44,292 nucleotides of DNA from Gammaproteobacteria bacterium (GCA_030429005.1 JAUIDP010000021.1:1-44292), one strand, 5' to 3'; shown: positions 17,633 to 27,027, numbered from the stretch's first letter. A program made the numbers and translations. The notes: generated by a model not told the origin, from the letters alone.

Positions 17633-20600
17633 CTACTGGCGTCGCCGCCAGGCCAGCAGGCCCAGCAAGCTGAGCAGCAATACGCCGCTGCCGCCACCGC
17701 CCTCACCAAAGTTCTTTGCGTCCCCGGACGAGTCGGAGTTGTTCGGCGAATTTTGTGACGGGAGGTGCGGTGAGTTCGGCGAGTCTGCAACAAAGCCAAC
17801 ATCGATCCCACCACGGAATTGCGTGCTGGTGACGGAAAGACATTGCGTCCGGCCGGTGTCCTGGTTCGGGTTGCTGTCCTTGCTGGCATCGTCGCCCTGT
17901 TTGCTGAGCGTCAGTTGCATACCCGTGGGTGCCGGAAACTCCAGGCGATATTGCCCGGCGCTCAAGCCGCCGAATCGATAGCGTCCGTTGGAATCGGTGG
18001 TCGTCGTATCCAGGACCTCGTTGGCGCAGGTCATCAATTTGACATTCGCACCCGGCAACCCGGCTTCGCCGGCGTCCTGTATCCCGTCACGGTTGGAGTC
18101 GACCCAGACGAGGTCACCGAATGCGGCGTCCGATTCCGGCGGCAGCTCATTGGTCATTTCCACGACCATGCCGGCATCGACGCCGTTGCGAGTTTGTGTG
18201 TTGCTGAGTGACATGCAGTCAGTGCGGCCGCTGCCCGGTTTCGCGTCACTGTCGGCGCCCGAATCGTTGCCGCGGCCCACCGGGCTGAACACCATGCCGT
18301 CCTGCAGCTCGAATGCCACCGTGTAATTACCGGCTGCGAGACCCTTGAAGCTGTAGCGGCCCGCCCCGTTGGTGGCGGTGCTTGAAATTTGCCGGTTGTT
18401 GCAGTCGTACAGGTCGACCCTGACGCCTGGCAAGCCTTCCTCGCCATTGTCCTGCAGGCCATTGCTGTTGTCGTCCTGCCAGACGAGATCGCCGATCTGG
18501 CCCTCGTCGGCCGGTGGGGTGCTTGGCGAAGGATTCTGCGGAGGCGGCGGAGAGGCGCTGCCACCCAGTCGTACGAGCAATACGCCGTCGTAACCGTTGA
18601 GAGTCACCTTGTTCACGTTGGTACCATTGTTGATCGCGGTGTCCTGGCGACCGCGAATCTTGCGGAAGGTCCCGCCGAGTTCGATCGTTTTTGGCAGCGG
18701 TGAGGCATTTGCCAGCACGATGCCGTTCTCGAAGTCGCGGCGGAAGACGTTGGCGCTGCCTTCGAATACGTACAGCGAATCGAACCATACATTGGTGTTC
18801 TCACGACCAACCTGCAGGTTCAGCGCCGTGTTCTGGTTGCTGTCCTGGCGGAACGACAGGACGTAGCGGCGCCAGTTGGTGCCGACCGGTATCTTTTCGT
18901 TCAATGCGCCGAGTGCTACCCGAATCTCCCGGGCTTCCGCCGCCCGAGCCATGAACGACACGGTGTACTCCCTGCCGGCCGTCAGTCGCAGTGCTTCCGA
19001 GCGCACCACGGCACCGTAGACGTTCCTGTTGTAACTCTGCATCTTCGACACGTGCATTGCGCCGGAACCTTCGTACGCATTGTTACTGGCGGAAACGGAA
19101 ACGTTGTTGCCGGACCACGAATTGACGTTGTACTCCAGCGAACCGTTCGACAACATGTTCTTCGACTTTGCAAATTGCGCGCTGTCATAGACGCGCGTGA
19201 ACTTGCCAAGCGGGTCGCCCAGCCAGCCCTTGTGGGCATGTATTTGTGCCAGGTTATCCTTGTCGACGGCCGTGCCGAAATTGGGTGAATTGGGGTTGGC
19301 GTCCACGGCATACTCGTCCCACCAGGCATCCGCGGTGACTCCGGCATGTGTTCCGAAGTAGCCGTCGTCCATCAGCGTCAGCGCGAGACCGAGGCGGAAC
19401 GGGGCATTGCTGTTTGCCTGCGTTCCATCCTTGTACTGCCGTGTCGGTGTCTTGGTCAGGTTGTGCGCAATTGGCGGTTGTATATCGCGTTCGCGCAAGT
19501 TGTAGAGGTAGGTTGCGAACATCGAGTTGAGCTGCTCGTATTGCGGGTTTGGCCGAAAATCGCCGTTGCCGAAATCGAGCCAGTTCTCCATCTGGATGCC
19601 GTTGTTAGCGCTGTAGCCGCGCGCGTCGTGCAGCCCGGCCATGATATGGATGTCCGGCAGGCGCTTGCGTGTGTCTTCATAAAACTGGTCCAGGCCTTCA
19701 CCTTGCCAGTTGACGCCCGACGGTGAGATGCCGTTGTCGACGACCAGGTCATTATTGTAGTCCGCCTGTTCGTTGGGCAATTCAAAATACATGTCGGCGT
19801 CGAACAGGATCCCGGCGACCTTCGCATTGGTACGTTCGCCGGAGCTGTAGCGGTCATAGTTCCTGGCCAGCCACTTGGCGTAGAAGCTGGCGAACGTTTC
19901 CCCGTTGGCATCCTTCGGGCACTGCGTGCTCGTATTGAATGCCCACAGCTCGTCTTCCGGGCCTTGCCCGAGCATATGCTGGGCAACGATGGCGCCGGAC
20001 GACCTGGCGCGTGCATTGGACTTGAAGCCGCGCTTGTTGAACGTGATCGTGTTCGTATTCTCATTGACCGAGCTAACGCGCGCGTGTTCTGCATTATTGA
20101 ATGAACCTGGAGGCCCGTCGTAGATCACGACGTACTGTCCTGCATCGATGCGCGACGCGTCCTGCACTTTGACCGTCATTGCCTGCGCGGTGATCTGCTG
20201 CGTCGTGCGGGTACCGGCGCGGTAAAGCCAGTGGCCGGCATAGATTGAGCAGCCCGCGGTTTCCTCTGGGCCGCCCTGGGAGGTCGGGCCCGATGTCTCG
20301 AATGCAATGCCGCTGCTGATCCTGCAGTAATTGGCATTGAAGTTCTGGTAAGCACGCGCCGATATGTGCCGCAGCAACATCGTATCTTGCGAATGAGCAT
20401 TCTGGATGTTGGCGACACGGTCGAACGACGAACCGTGCGCGTCGATGAAGTCGTACTTGCCGTAGTCCGCATTCGCAGCAGGGCCCTGCAGTTCATGCAC
20501 CAGCGTGCGCGGGAACGAGTGATGCTGGAATGACGGCAGCGGATTCGCGGGAATGCGCCTGGTCGGGTTGGCATCGTCGAGATACGCATGCTGAGCAGTC

Positions 20601-20668
20601 GCCGGGGCGGCGATAAGGCACAACGATGTAAGAAATATCCTGGATAGAGAACGTACGGTTTGTCGCAT
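17633..20668 (-). CDS. Large secreted glycosidase-like protein with SdrD-B-like domains and GlyGly-CTERM tail
   Basis: A 1011-residue multidomain exported protein. In order: signal peptide (RQTVRSLSRIFLTSLCLIA..., about 1-27); a long catalytic-like region (about 60-480) with VAGILFDADMYFELP, LPDIHIMAGLHDARG and LTLMDDGYFGTHAG, similar in pattern to the putative GHL15-type glycosidases, a weak match; a carbohydrate-binding-like beta domain (about 503-640, LSNGSLEYNVNSWSG); a Pro-rich linker PPPPQNPSPSTPP; two SdrD-B-like repeats (about 723-835 and 844-950) beginning GQIGDLVWQDDNSNGLQD and AAFGDLVWVDSNRDGIQD; and a tail of GEGGGGSG, a hydrophobic stretch and RRR, the GlyGly-CTERM pattern cut by rhombosortase. 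ATG 20668 is preferred (AGGA just upstream); GTG at 20680 is possible. A CRP-like site lies upstream. Confidence 0.8.
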   Translation of the reverse strand: MRQTVRSLSRIFLTSLCLIAAPATAQHAYLDDANPTRRIPANPLPSFQHHSFPRTLVHELQGPAANADYGKYDFIDAHGSSFDRVANIQNAHSQDTMLLRHISARAYQNFNANYCRISSGIAFETSGPTSQGGPEETAGCSIYAGHWLYRAGTRTTQQITAQAMTVKVQDASRIDAGQYVVIYDGPPGSFNNAEHARVSSVNENTNTITFNKRGFKSNARARSSGAIVAQHMLGQGPEDELWAFNTSTQCPKDANGETFASFYAKWLARNYDRYSSGERTNAKVAGILFDADMYFELPNEQADYNNDLVVDNGISPSGVNWQGEGLDQFYEDTRKRLPDIHIMAGLHDARGYSANNGIQMENWLDFGNGDFRPNPQYEQLNSMFATYLYNLRERDIQPPIAHNLTKTPTRQYKDGTQANSNAPFRLGLALTLMDDGYFGTHAGVTADAWWDEYAVDANPNSPNFGTAVDKDNLAQIHAHKGWLGDPLGKFTRVYDSAQFAKSKNMLSNGSLEYNVNSWSGNNVSVSASNNAYEGSGAMHVSKMQSYNRNVYGAVVRSEALRLTAGREYTVSFMARAAEAREIRVALGALNEKIPVGTNWRRYVLSFRQDSNQNTALNLQVGRENTNVWFDSLYVFEGSANVFRRDFENGIVLANASPLPKTIELGGTFRKIRGRQDTAINNGTNVNKVTLNGYDGVLLVRLGGSASPPPPQNPSPSTPPADEGQIGDLVWQDDNSNGLQDNGEEGLPGVRVDLYDCNNRQISSTATNGAGRYSFKGLAAGNYTVAFELQDGMVFSPVGRGNDSGADSDAKPGSGRTDCMSLSNTQTRNGVDAGMVVEMTNELPPESDAAFGDLVWVDSNRDGIQDAGEAGLPGANVKLMTCANEVLDTTTTDSNGRYRFGGLSAGQYRLEFPAPTGMQLTLSKQGDDASKDSNPNQDTGRTQCLSVTSTQFRGGIDVGFVADSPNSPHLPSQNSPNNSDSSGDAKNFGEGGGGSGVLLLSLLGLLAWRRRQ

Positions 20669-21027
20669 TTTTTCCTGCACCTATGACCGCTCTCATTTGC
20701 CGCAGGCCATAGCCCGCAACGCCTGAAAGCCGTATCCATGTGCGCCGTTTAAAGCCATCCATCCGTGGATTCTTCTGCGTCCCATGTCGCCTCGGGACGC
20801 CGGCTTACATAATTCCTGTAGCTGATTGATTGTCGAAAACTGACGTCATAATGTGACAGTCATCCGGGCGCCCGGTGTGATGTAGCTCACAGAAATGGGT
20901 GCCGCTGGATTATCGTTAACTGAAATACCAACCACGTATTGCTTTTGGAACGTTTGTTGCCGAGTCGTAAAAAATTGGTAGCAAAACGGAAATTTGCAGC
21001 AGGAATTGCTGCAGGAATCGTGGCTGG
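20669..21027. other. Intergenic region between two minus-strand genes
   Basis: About 360 bases carrying the upstream region of the glycosidase-like gene and the 3' flank of the DUF3592 gene. It holds the CRP-like palindrome at 20876-20891 and a TGTGACAGTCAT half-site near 20853. No convincing hairpin-plus-T terminator and no small gene were seen. The base composition is more AT-rich near 20920-21000. Confidence 0.6.
20876..20891 (-). promoter_or_regulatory. CRP/Vfr-like operator
   Basis: TGTGATGTAGCTCACA matches TGTGA-N6-TCACA with both half-sites perfect. It lies 208 bases upstream of the chosen start of the minus-strand glycosidase-like gene. It suggests cAMP-CRP control of a carbon-use gene; no regulator is in the window. 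Confidence 0.6.
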
Positions 21028-22797
21028 TCAGGCCAGGATATCGGCGCCGAACACGCCTTCGCCGGCGGAGCGGCCGTCGTTGGCGGCGTTGACGAGGCCG
21101 AATTCATCGCCGATCAACTCGATCGCGACATCGGCCTCGTTCTCGCCTCTGAAGCCTTCGCCAAGCACCAGCTTGTTGCCCTGTCGGTCGACTGCTTCGA
21201 TCGAGTAATAGACGACGTGCTTGTTGCCGCTCTGGGTTTTCAGTGAGCTGCCTTTCTCGAACCTTGCGAATGCATCGCGTTGCAGGCTGCGTCTCCTTAC
21301 GGGAATTCCGAGCACACGGCGAATGGTCTGTACCTCGGATCCCGACTGCACGACCTCGAGCGAATTGGTCAGGGCATAGAGACAAGCCAGTGCGATCAGG
21401 GCGCCGACGCCACCGAAGATGCTGCCGAAGATCACCTGGTCTTCATGGAATATCAGGAATCCGCCGCTCGCCGCGAAAATCGCCCCGATGACCAAGCCTG
21501 TGAGCGAGGGACCGAGGAGCCGTCCCATCGGGAAGAACATACGTTTTCCGGTGGGCGTACGTACGAGGTTGACGACCTGTCGTACCGCACGTTCGTCCGC
21601 AGCGCGTTGCTTGTTTACCGACTTTTCCACCGCCATTTGCGACAGGAACCGGGAGCGCTGACCAGTCGCGAAGACAGGCAATTCATAGTCTCGATCAAGG
21701 TCTGTGCCCGGCAACTCGGCGTTGACGTTCAGTCGCCACAGGTAATAGCTGTCGTCCTTTTGGGTATCGGCAGGTTGCAGGCCGTCGGGTACATCGAAGC
21801 GAAAAGTCAGGCGCGTGCCCCTGGAACCGGGTTCGGCATGTGCGATGAGCTTCTTTTGCCAGGTAGCTTTTTCGCGACGGCTCCTGTTTTTGCCGCTGCC
21901 CGACTCGTAGCTGTGTGCACAGGTCAGCGTCAGGTTGAATTCATTGGCTGTGTTAAACGGAACGTTGAGTTCGATGCTGCCGCCGACGTGGCCGCCGATA
22001 GAGCCCGGAAACGGGTCGAGATTGACCGGTGCCGGACCGAACGAAGTCCACTCGCGGGTTCGCCGAATGGCCCAGACCAGCAAACCGATGCCGATGAGCG
22101 GAAACAAAAGGCCGAGCAGGGCGGGGTAGTTTTGCTTTTCAGTAATCTCTTCATAGAGGACGAAAGGCAGTGGCGCCGAAACGAGGTTCCAGAGTGCAGT
22201 AAAGAACCAGGCACCGTACATGGCCGATTTCGAATCCGACTTGATCGCCGGTGTCTGCCAGTTGTCGTTGAGCAGCCACGGCGATTCGGCATAGACCTCG
22301 AGTGACTTGTCTTTTTCCTTCGGTGCCCGCCACGCCGCAATCAAGAGTCCGAGCCCGACACCGCCGAAAATGACCAGGAACAGCGACTTGAACCCGACCA
22401 GGCCCCAACGGATGCTGCGGTCGATAATGGCCGCATCCGGATTCTCCGGGTCGACATACACGGTAATCGAGCTGCCGGTGGACTGCGCTCGCTGCAGCCA
22501 GCGGCCCATATCTTCCTGGTAGCTGCCGATATTGTCGCCACCGCTGGCCAGTCCAACGCGGTCGCCGCGATACTGCCGGCCATCGTAGGAGTAGCGATAG
22601 TCGGCATAGGCTTCGTAGGTCTCCGAGTCATCCCCGGTGTGGGTTTCAAAGCCCCCGTTGGTAACGGTAGCGTCAACCGCAGCCCAGTCCCCCATTTGCC
22701 AGGCGCTGCCGATTGTGGTCGCAATGGACCATAGCATCCAGACGCCGACACCAAAAAAGGGCAACGCGAACAACGAGACGAAGATCCTGCCTTTCAT
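21028..22797 (-). CDS. DUF3592-domain inner-membrane protein
   Basis: A 589-residue membrane protein of unknown function. The N-terminus is a membrane helix (RIFVSLFALPFFGVGVWMLW), then a DUF3592-type extracytoplasmic domain (about 35-125: VDATVTNGGFE, YADYRYSYDGRQYRGDRV, ITVYVDPENPDAAIID), a second helix (FKSLFLVIFGGVGLGLLIAA), further helix pairs near 190-245 (including LLGLLFPLIGIGLLVWAI), a large soluble region, and a helix pair near 455-500. The last part (VRRRSLQRDAFARFEKGSS onward) resembles a small beta domain common in such proteins. It has no operon partner: convergent-side neighbour shares the strand but is 360 bases away, and the receptor gene upstream is divergent. Confidence 0.75.
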   Translation of the reverse strand: MKGRIFVSLFALPFFGVGVWMLWSIATTIGSAWQMGDWAAVDATVTNGGFETHTGDDSETYEAYADYRYSYDGRQYRGDRVGLASGGDNIGSYQEDMGRWLQRAQSTGSSITVYVDPENPDAAIIDRSIRWGLVGFKSLFLVIFGGVGLGLLIAAWRAPKEKDKSLEVYAESPWLLNDNWQTPAIKSDSKSAMYGAWFFTALWNLVSAPLPFVLYEEITEKQNYPALLGLLFPLIGIGLLVWAIRRTREWTSFGPAPVNLDPFPGSIGGHVGGSIELNVPFNTANEFNLTLTCAHSYESGSGKNRSRREKATWQKKLIAHAEPGSRGTRLTFRFDVPDGLQPADTQKDDSYYLWRLNVNAELPGTDLDRDYELPVFATGQRSRFLSQMAVEKSVNKQRAADERAVRQVVNLVRTPTGKRMFFPMGRLLGPSLTGLVIGAIFAASGGFLIFHEDQVIFGSIFGGVGALIALACLYALTNSLEVVQSGSEVQTIRRVLGIPVRRRSLQRDAFARFEKGSSLKTQSGNKHVVYYSIEAVDRQGNKLVLGEGFRGENEADVAIELIGDEFGLVNAANDGRSAGEGVFGADILA

Positions 22798-23130
22798 GAG
22801 CGAAACGGTAGCAGTCGCCGCTGTCTACCACCGTGATTGGCGTCAGAAAACCAGGATCGTAACTGGCTGAATCCAGATGTAATTTTGTTTCAATTGAAAG
22901 TTTTTGCGCGATGTTGTAAAAAAGGAACAGCATTGGCCTTAGTGGACGCTGGATTATTCCAAACGGGTCTATCGATTCCTGCACTTTTTTGGGCAGTCCT
23001 CGATCTAATTGAGTTGTTGTGAGGTTGCAGCACTCATTGTGTGACTGCACAGCGAAACGGACCAGGCAATCCGTTATCGCGATTTTGATGTTGTAAAACA
23101 GCAACACCCGAAAAGGGTGGGGGGAATATC
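22798..23130. other. Divergent intergenic region upstream of the TonB-dependent receptor
   Basis: About 330 AT-richer bases between divergent genes. Visible: palindrome TTTCAATTGAAA (22888-22899); a TTGAAA-N17-TAAAAA promoter candidate (22894-22922, plus strand); an 11-base direct repeat GATGTTGTAAA at 22910-22920 and 23087-23097; an inverted pair TGCAG/CTGCA around 23026-23049; and a purine-rich stretch GGTGGGGGGAAT just before the receptor ATG as ribosome site. No gene seen. Confidence 0.55.
22894..22922 (+). promoter_or_regulatory. Candidate sigma70 promoter for the TonB-dependent receptor
   Basis: TTGAAA (22894-22899), 17 bases, TAAAAA (22917-22922). The -35 overlaps the palindrome TTTCAATTGAAA, a possible operator. 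The leader would be about 200 bases long. Confidence 0.35.
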
Positions 23131-26100
23131 ATGAAAACATACAGGCGCCTTCGGCGCATTTTCGGCTGGTCCGTGCTCACGGCCAGTCTTTCGCTATCCG
23201 CAACTGCGCTTGCGCAGGACGATGAGGCTACCGATGAGGGTGCGCCCGTCGAGGAAATCACGGTAACGGGGTCGAAGATCAAACGTGATGCGTTTTCCTC
23301 GATCTCGCCAGTGCAGGTCATAGGCGGCCAGGACTCGCTGCGGATTGGTACTGTCGATCCATCGCAGATGATTGCTGAGTCACCGTTCGTGACCGGCACA
23401 CAACTTGACGGCACGACCAACTCGTCGTCCTCGTCGGGCGCAACGGAAGGCGTACCGGCAACGGGACCCGGTGCGGCAACGGTTTCGCTGCGTGGACTGG
23501 GCCCGGAACGTACGTTGCTGCTGGTTAACGGTCGTCGTTTGTCGCCATCAGGTGTTCGTGGTGCACCGGTCGCGCCTGACCTGAACCTGATTCCGGCGGC
23601 AATGATCGATCGCATCGAAATCCTGACCGACGGAGCGTCGTCGATCTACGGTGCCGACGCGGTCGCGGGTGTTGCTAACATTATCCTGCGCACCGAGTTC
23701 GAAGGCATCGAGATCAACGCGTTTGGCACGCAGCCCGAGCAGAGTGGCGGTGAGGAAACCCTGATCAGCCTGGTTGGAGGCACGTCTAACGATGTTGCCA
23801 GCTTCATGCTGGCCGCCGAGTACTTCAACCGGGAAACGATCTTCGCGCGTGATCGAACGGACTGGAACTCCTGCCACCAGGGCATTGAAGTCGCGCCGGA
23901 CGGCAAGGTCTACAAGCACTGCCAGGACAACCGTCCGGACAATGCGGGCGCCACGACCGACGATCCGTTCGGTTTTGCCGGTTTCGGCTTCGTGTTCAAT
24001 ACGCCGGGCACTACTGACATCGGCGTGCCGAACTGGTCGACGGGCGCCGGCGCAACCCAGTTCCTCGGCCGCATGCCCGGTGATGGCTCCGGTGACTGGC
24101 GGGTTGGATCCGCTTCGGAGACGCCGTACAACCTGCAACAGGAACTGCTCGATACGCAGCTGATGGGCAATATTGAGCGCATCAACATTTACACGACGGG
24201 CCGTTACGATCTCGGTGACAACCACAGTGTGTACATGGAAGGTTCCTACACCCAGCGTCAGAACTTCGAGTACTTTACTGACGAGCAGGTGTACCCCTCG
24301 TCGTCAAACTGGATCCCGATGGAAGACGCCAATGGTGACCTGCTGCGGAATCCGGATGGCTCTTTGCAGCGGTTCGACAATCCGATGAATCCGTTCGATT
24401 ACGATCCGGCCAATCCGGACCGTTTTGCCAGGGTCGTTCCGGTCTACTCGGTGGCGGGCCTCCCGCAGACGCGCGATGTCGATGTCGACAACGTGCGCTT
24501 TGTCCTGGGTATTGACGGTGACCTGGGTTCATCGGGCGGCTGGCTTGATGACAGGGGTTGGAGCTATGACGCTTTCGCTTCCTACGAGGAAAGCTCCGGT
24601 ACCTCGATTGCGCCGGGTATCAATGAGAACCACGTCCTGTTGTCGGTCGACACGTTGCGCCTCGATGTCAATGGCAATCCGATTTGTGGCGTGCCGCGAC
24701 GCACGGGCTCATTCGGATTCACGACTCAGAACGAGTGCGTTCCCGTCAACTGGTTCGCGCCGTCGCTGTTTACCGTGGATGGCACTGGCAACAAGCGCTT
24801 TGCGACGCAAGCAGAAGAAGACTTCCTGTTCGGCAATGTTCTGAACCAGACGTCGATCAAGCAGCAACACTATTCTGCGCTGGCTACCGGCGAATTGTTC
24901 GACATGCCAGCCGGGCCTGCGGCAATTGCTGTCGGTGTCGAGTATCGCGTCAACTCGATCGATTCCAACAATGACTTCCTGCGTGCCAATGGTTTGGCCG
25001 CATCGGAAGCAACCGATGTCGAGGGCGATACGGTTGGTGAGACCTGGATCGGTGACCTCTACGCCGAGTTGGAGTTGCCATTGTTCGATCGGCTGCTCGT
25101 CAACCTGTCAGGTCGTTACACGGAAGAGAAAAATTTCGGCAATGAGCCGACCTGGTCTGCGAAAGTGTCCTGGCGCCCGATTGACGCATTGACGCTGCGT
25201 GCAACGGCGGGTACAACGTTCCGCGCGCCAAATTTGCGTGAGCAATTCCTCGCCGGGCAGGCCGGAACGCTGGATAACTCTGCCGACCCATGCAACGTGC
25301 CGAACACGGCTATCGTCAATGGCGTTTACGATCCGAACCTGGACACACGATCCCCGCGCGTTCTCGCGAACTGTGTAGCCGATGGTGCCGACCCGACGAC
25401 ACTCGGTCTTTCTGCCGGCGTCCTCATCCCGACCAATACCGGCGGTTCGGACGATATCAAGGCGGAGACTTCTGAGTCGTACACGCTCGGGTTCGTCTGG
25501 TCGCCGGACTTCGACGGATTCGGCCTGGACCTTGGCGTGACCTACTTCGACTACGATGTTGAAGACACGGTCGAGGAACTGCAATCGTCGGAAATTCTGC
25601 GTCGTTGCTATAACGACGAGGACAACCTGGCGAGTCCGTTCTGTAACCGGATCCAGCGCCGTGACGGCGGCACGCCACCGGACAGCAACACGGTTCAGCT
25701 GGTCGACGCTTCGTTTGTCAACCTGGGTCTCGTGACGTCGAAAGGTTACGACGTGAATGTTCGCTACATCGATGACTTTGACATGTTTGGGTCGATCTGG
25801 GATCTGCAGGCGACCTGGACAGGCACGAAGTACGATGAGCTTGGCGAGCAGGTCGATACCGAATCGCCGTTCAACGACCGTGTCGGCGAAGCGGGTTACC
25901 CCGAGTTCTCATGGATTGCACGTTTCGATCTGTCAACGGGTAACTGGCTGGCAACGTGGCGCACACGTTACGTTTCCGACTTCGAGAAGGATTCGGAAGA
26001 TCTCACGCCGTCGGGTAATACCACGGATGTTGATCCTTGCGCGACGCTGGGCGGCCCGGCGGACTGTGTTGAGAAGGCCTTCGGCTCATCGAAGATGTAC

Positions 26101-26292
26101 CACGATCTGTCAGCGACGTATCAGCGCGACACCTGGGCGGTAACGCTCGGCGTCAAGAACGTGTTTGACGAGATGCCGCCGCTGGTGAACCAGAATACGG
26201 ATGAGGCGCCGTCGCGGTTCAACTACGTTGTTCAGTCGGCCTACGACCTGTACGGTCGCCGGGCGTTCGTGAATTTCAGCATGGGATTCTGA
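23131..26292 (+). CDS. TonB-dependent outer-membrane receptor
   Basis: A 1053-residue outer-membrane receptor that imports a ligand with energy from TonB-ExbBD. Residues 1-28 are a signal peptide ending TALAQ. A TonB-box-like EEITVTGSKIKRDAF is followed by the plug (about 45-190): VSLRGLGPERTLLLVNGRR, LIPAAMIDRIEILTDGASS and IYGADAVAGVANIILR. The remainder is the beta-barrel, with RATAGTTFRAPNLREQFLAG and AETSESYTLGFVWSP typical of the family, ending in aromatic Phe (FVNFSMGF) as needed for outer-membrane assembly. Ligand unknown; long loops and absence of siderophore genes favour sugars, peptides or other organics. Followed by a strong terminator. Confidence 0.94.
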   Translation: MKTYRRLRRIFGWSVLTASLSLSATALAQDDEATDEGAPVEEITVTGSKIKRDAFSSISPVQVIGGQDSLRIGTVDPSQMIAESPFVTGTQLDGTTNSSSSSGATEGVPATGPGAATVSLRGLGPERTLLLVNGRRLSPSGVRGAPVAPDLNLIPAAMIDRIEILTDGASSIYGADAVAGVANIILRTEFEGIEINAFGTQPEQSGGEETLISLVGGTSNDVASFMLAAEYFNRETIFARDRTDWNSCHQGIEVAPDGKVYKHCQDNRPDNAGATTDDPFGFAGFGFVFNTPGTTDIGVPNWSTGAGATQFLGRMPGDGSGDWRVGSASETPYNLQQELLDTQLMGNIERINIYTTGRYDLGDNHSVYMEGSYTQRQNFEYFTDEQVYPSSSNWIPMEDANGDLLRNPDGSLQRFDNPMNPFDYDPANPDRFARVVPVYSVAGLPQTRDVDVDNVRFVLGIDGDLGSSGGWLDDRGWSYDAFASYEESSGTSIAPGINENHVLLSVDTLRLDVNGNPICGVPRRTGSFGFTTQNECVPVNWFAPSLFTVDGTGNKRFATQAEEDFLFGNVLNQTSIKQQHYSALATGELFDMPAGPAAIAVGVEYRVNSIDSNNDFLRANGLAASEATDVEGDTVGETWIGDLYAELELPLFDRLLVNLSGRYTEEKNFGNEPTWSAKVSWRPIDALTLRATAGTTFRAPNLREQFLAGQAGTLDNSADPCNVPNTAIVNGVYDPNLDTRSPRVLANCVADGADPTTLGLSAGVLIPTNTGGSDDIKAETSESYTLGFVWSPDFDGFGLDLGVTYFDYDVEDTVEELQSSEILRRCYNDEDNLASPFCNRIQRRDGGTPPDSNTVQLVDASFVNLGLVTSKGYDVNVRYIDDFDMFGSIWDLQATWTGTKYDELGEQVDTESPFNDRVGEAGYPEFSWIARFDLSTGNWLATWRTRYVSDFEKDSEDLTPSGNTTDVDPCATLGGPADCVEKAFGSSKMYHDLSATYQRDTWAVTLGVKNVFDEMPPLVNQNTDEAPSRFNYVVQSAYDLYGRRAFVNFSMGF

Positions 26293-26335
26293 TCCATGCT
26301 GGTTTGAACGTAGTCCCAGCTTAAGTAGTACAGGA

Positions 26336-26365
26336 GCGGCGACCTACGGGTCGCCGCTTTTTTTT
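26336..26365 (+). terminator. Rho-independent terminator of the TonB-dependent receptor
   Basis: Perfect 9-base-pair stem GCGGCGACC/GGTCGCCGC with loop TACG and a run of eight T. It lies 43 bases after the receptor stop. On the other strand the hairpin is not followed by T, so it acts mainly on the plus strand. Confidence 0.93.
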
Positions 26366-26367
26366 CG

Positions 26368-27027
26368 CTAGCGGACTCGCTCGACCCGGATGGTCCGACG
26401 AATTTCGTTCAGGTGGAGTTGGTAGCCGCCCAGTGCTGACTCGGTAATGTCCGCCGTCTGGTTGCGCTCGAGGCTGGTGCGAATCCGATTGACGTCGCCC
26501 TTGATCTGGCGCCAGACCTGGCCGTTCTCGAAAGTAACCACGAGGCGTTCGTAGGGCACCCATTCGTACTTGACGACGACCAAACCGCGCTCGGCCTTCA
26601 GGGGCTCCATGCGCTCTTCACCGGTCTGGTCCCTGGCGATGACCTGTTCGGCGCCAATGCCGTTCGGCTCAGCTTTGACCCGGCTCGATTCGACTTCCGC
26701 TGCTTCGGCGGTTTCAGCGTCAGCCGGTCCGGCATCAATTTGCATGCTCGGCGGGTCGACCTGCGAAGCCGGCTCAGGTGTTGCAGACGACGGCGCAACC
26801 GCTGCTTCAGGCTGCGCTTCCTTGCCAATCAGTGCGGCTTCAAGGCAAGCGATACGTTCGGCTTCGGTGGACGATTGCTTGCAGTGCTCCACCACTGCCT
26901 GCTGCGCGAGCGCGCAATTGCTGAACGCCAAGAAACACAAAGGGGTCAGAGCCCTTTTGCGACGATGACTGGTTCTTGCATTATTTCCGATGAAAGGGCT
27001 CTGACCCCCGATTGCCGAATCAGTCAT
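26368..27027 (-). CDS. Small exported protein of unknown function, coupled to the M28 peptidase
   Basis: A 219-residue protein I cannot assign to a named family. The ATG at 27027 overlaps the end of the peptidase gene (ATGACTGA) and has GAGGGGG upstream, so translation is probably coupled. The N-terminus ends in a signal-peptide-like LCFLAFSNCALA. It is followed by a segment with two cysteines (VEHCKQSSTEAERIACLEAAL), an Ala/Pro/Glu-rich linker, and a conserved-looking C-terminal domain (YEWVPYERLVVTFENGQVW, RIRTSLERNQ). Codons 7-30 are a REP-like repeat read in frame; the only start after it (TTG 26940) would leave too short a signal peptide. Confidence 0.7.
   Translation of the reverse strand: MTDSAIGGQSPFIGNNARTSHRRKRALTPLCFLAFSNCALAQQAVVEHCKQSSTEAERIACLEAALIGKEAQPEAAVAPSSATPEPASQVDPPSMQIDAGPADAETAEAAEVESSRVKAEPNGIGAEQVIARDQTGEERMEPLKAERGLVVVKYEWVPYERLVVTFENGQVWRQIKGDVNRIRTSLERNQTADITESALGGYQLHLNEIRRTIRVERVR
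26939..27008 (-). repeat. REP-like inverted repeat, copy 1 (inside a coding region)
   Basis: About 70 bases with arms AAAGGGGTCAGAGCCCTTTT and AAAGGGCTCTGACCCC around a non-paired middle. It is read in frame as codons 7-30 of the small exported protein. Confidence 0.85.

Noticed and set aside
18100..18500. SdrD-type domains as evidence of transfer from Gram-positives
   Set aside because: SdrD-B-like domains are common in secreted proteins of many marine Proteobacteria and the gene ends in a proteobacterial GlyGly-CTERM tail.
21280..22305. 341-codon plus-strand open frame opposite the DUF3592 gene
   Set aside because: Minus-strand product has signal and membrane helices and a known domain; the plus-strand frame has none.
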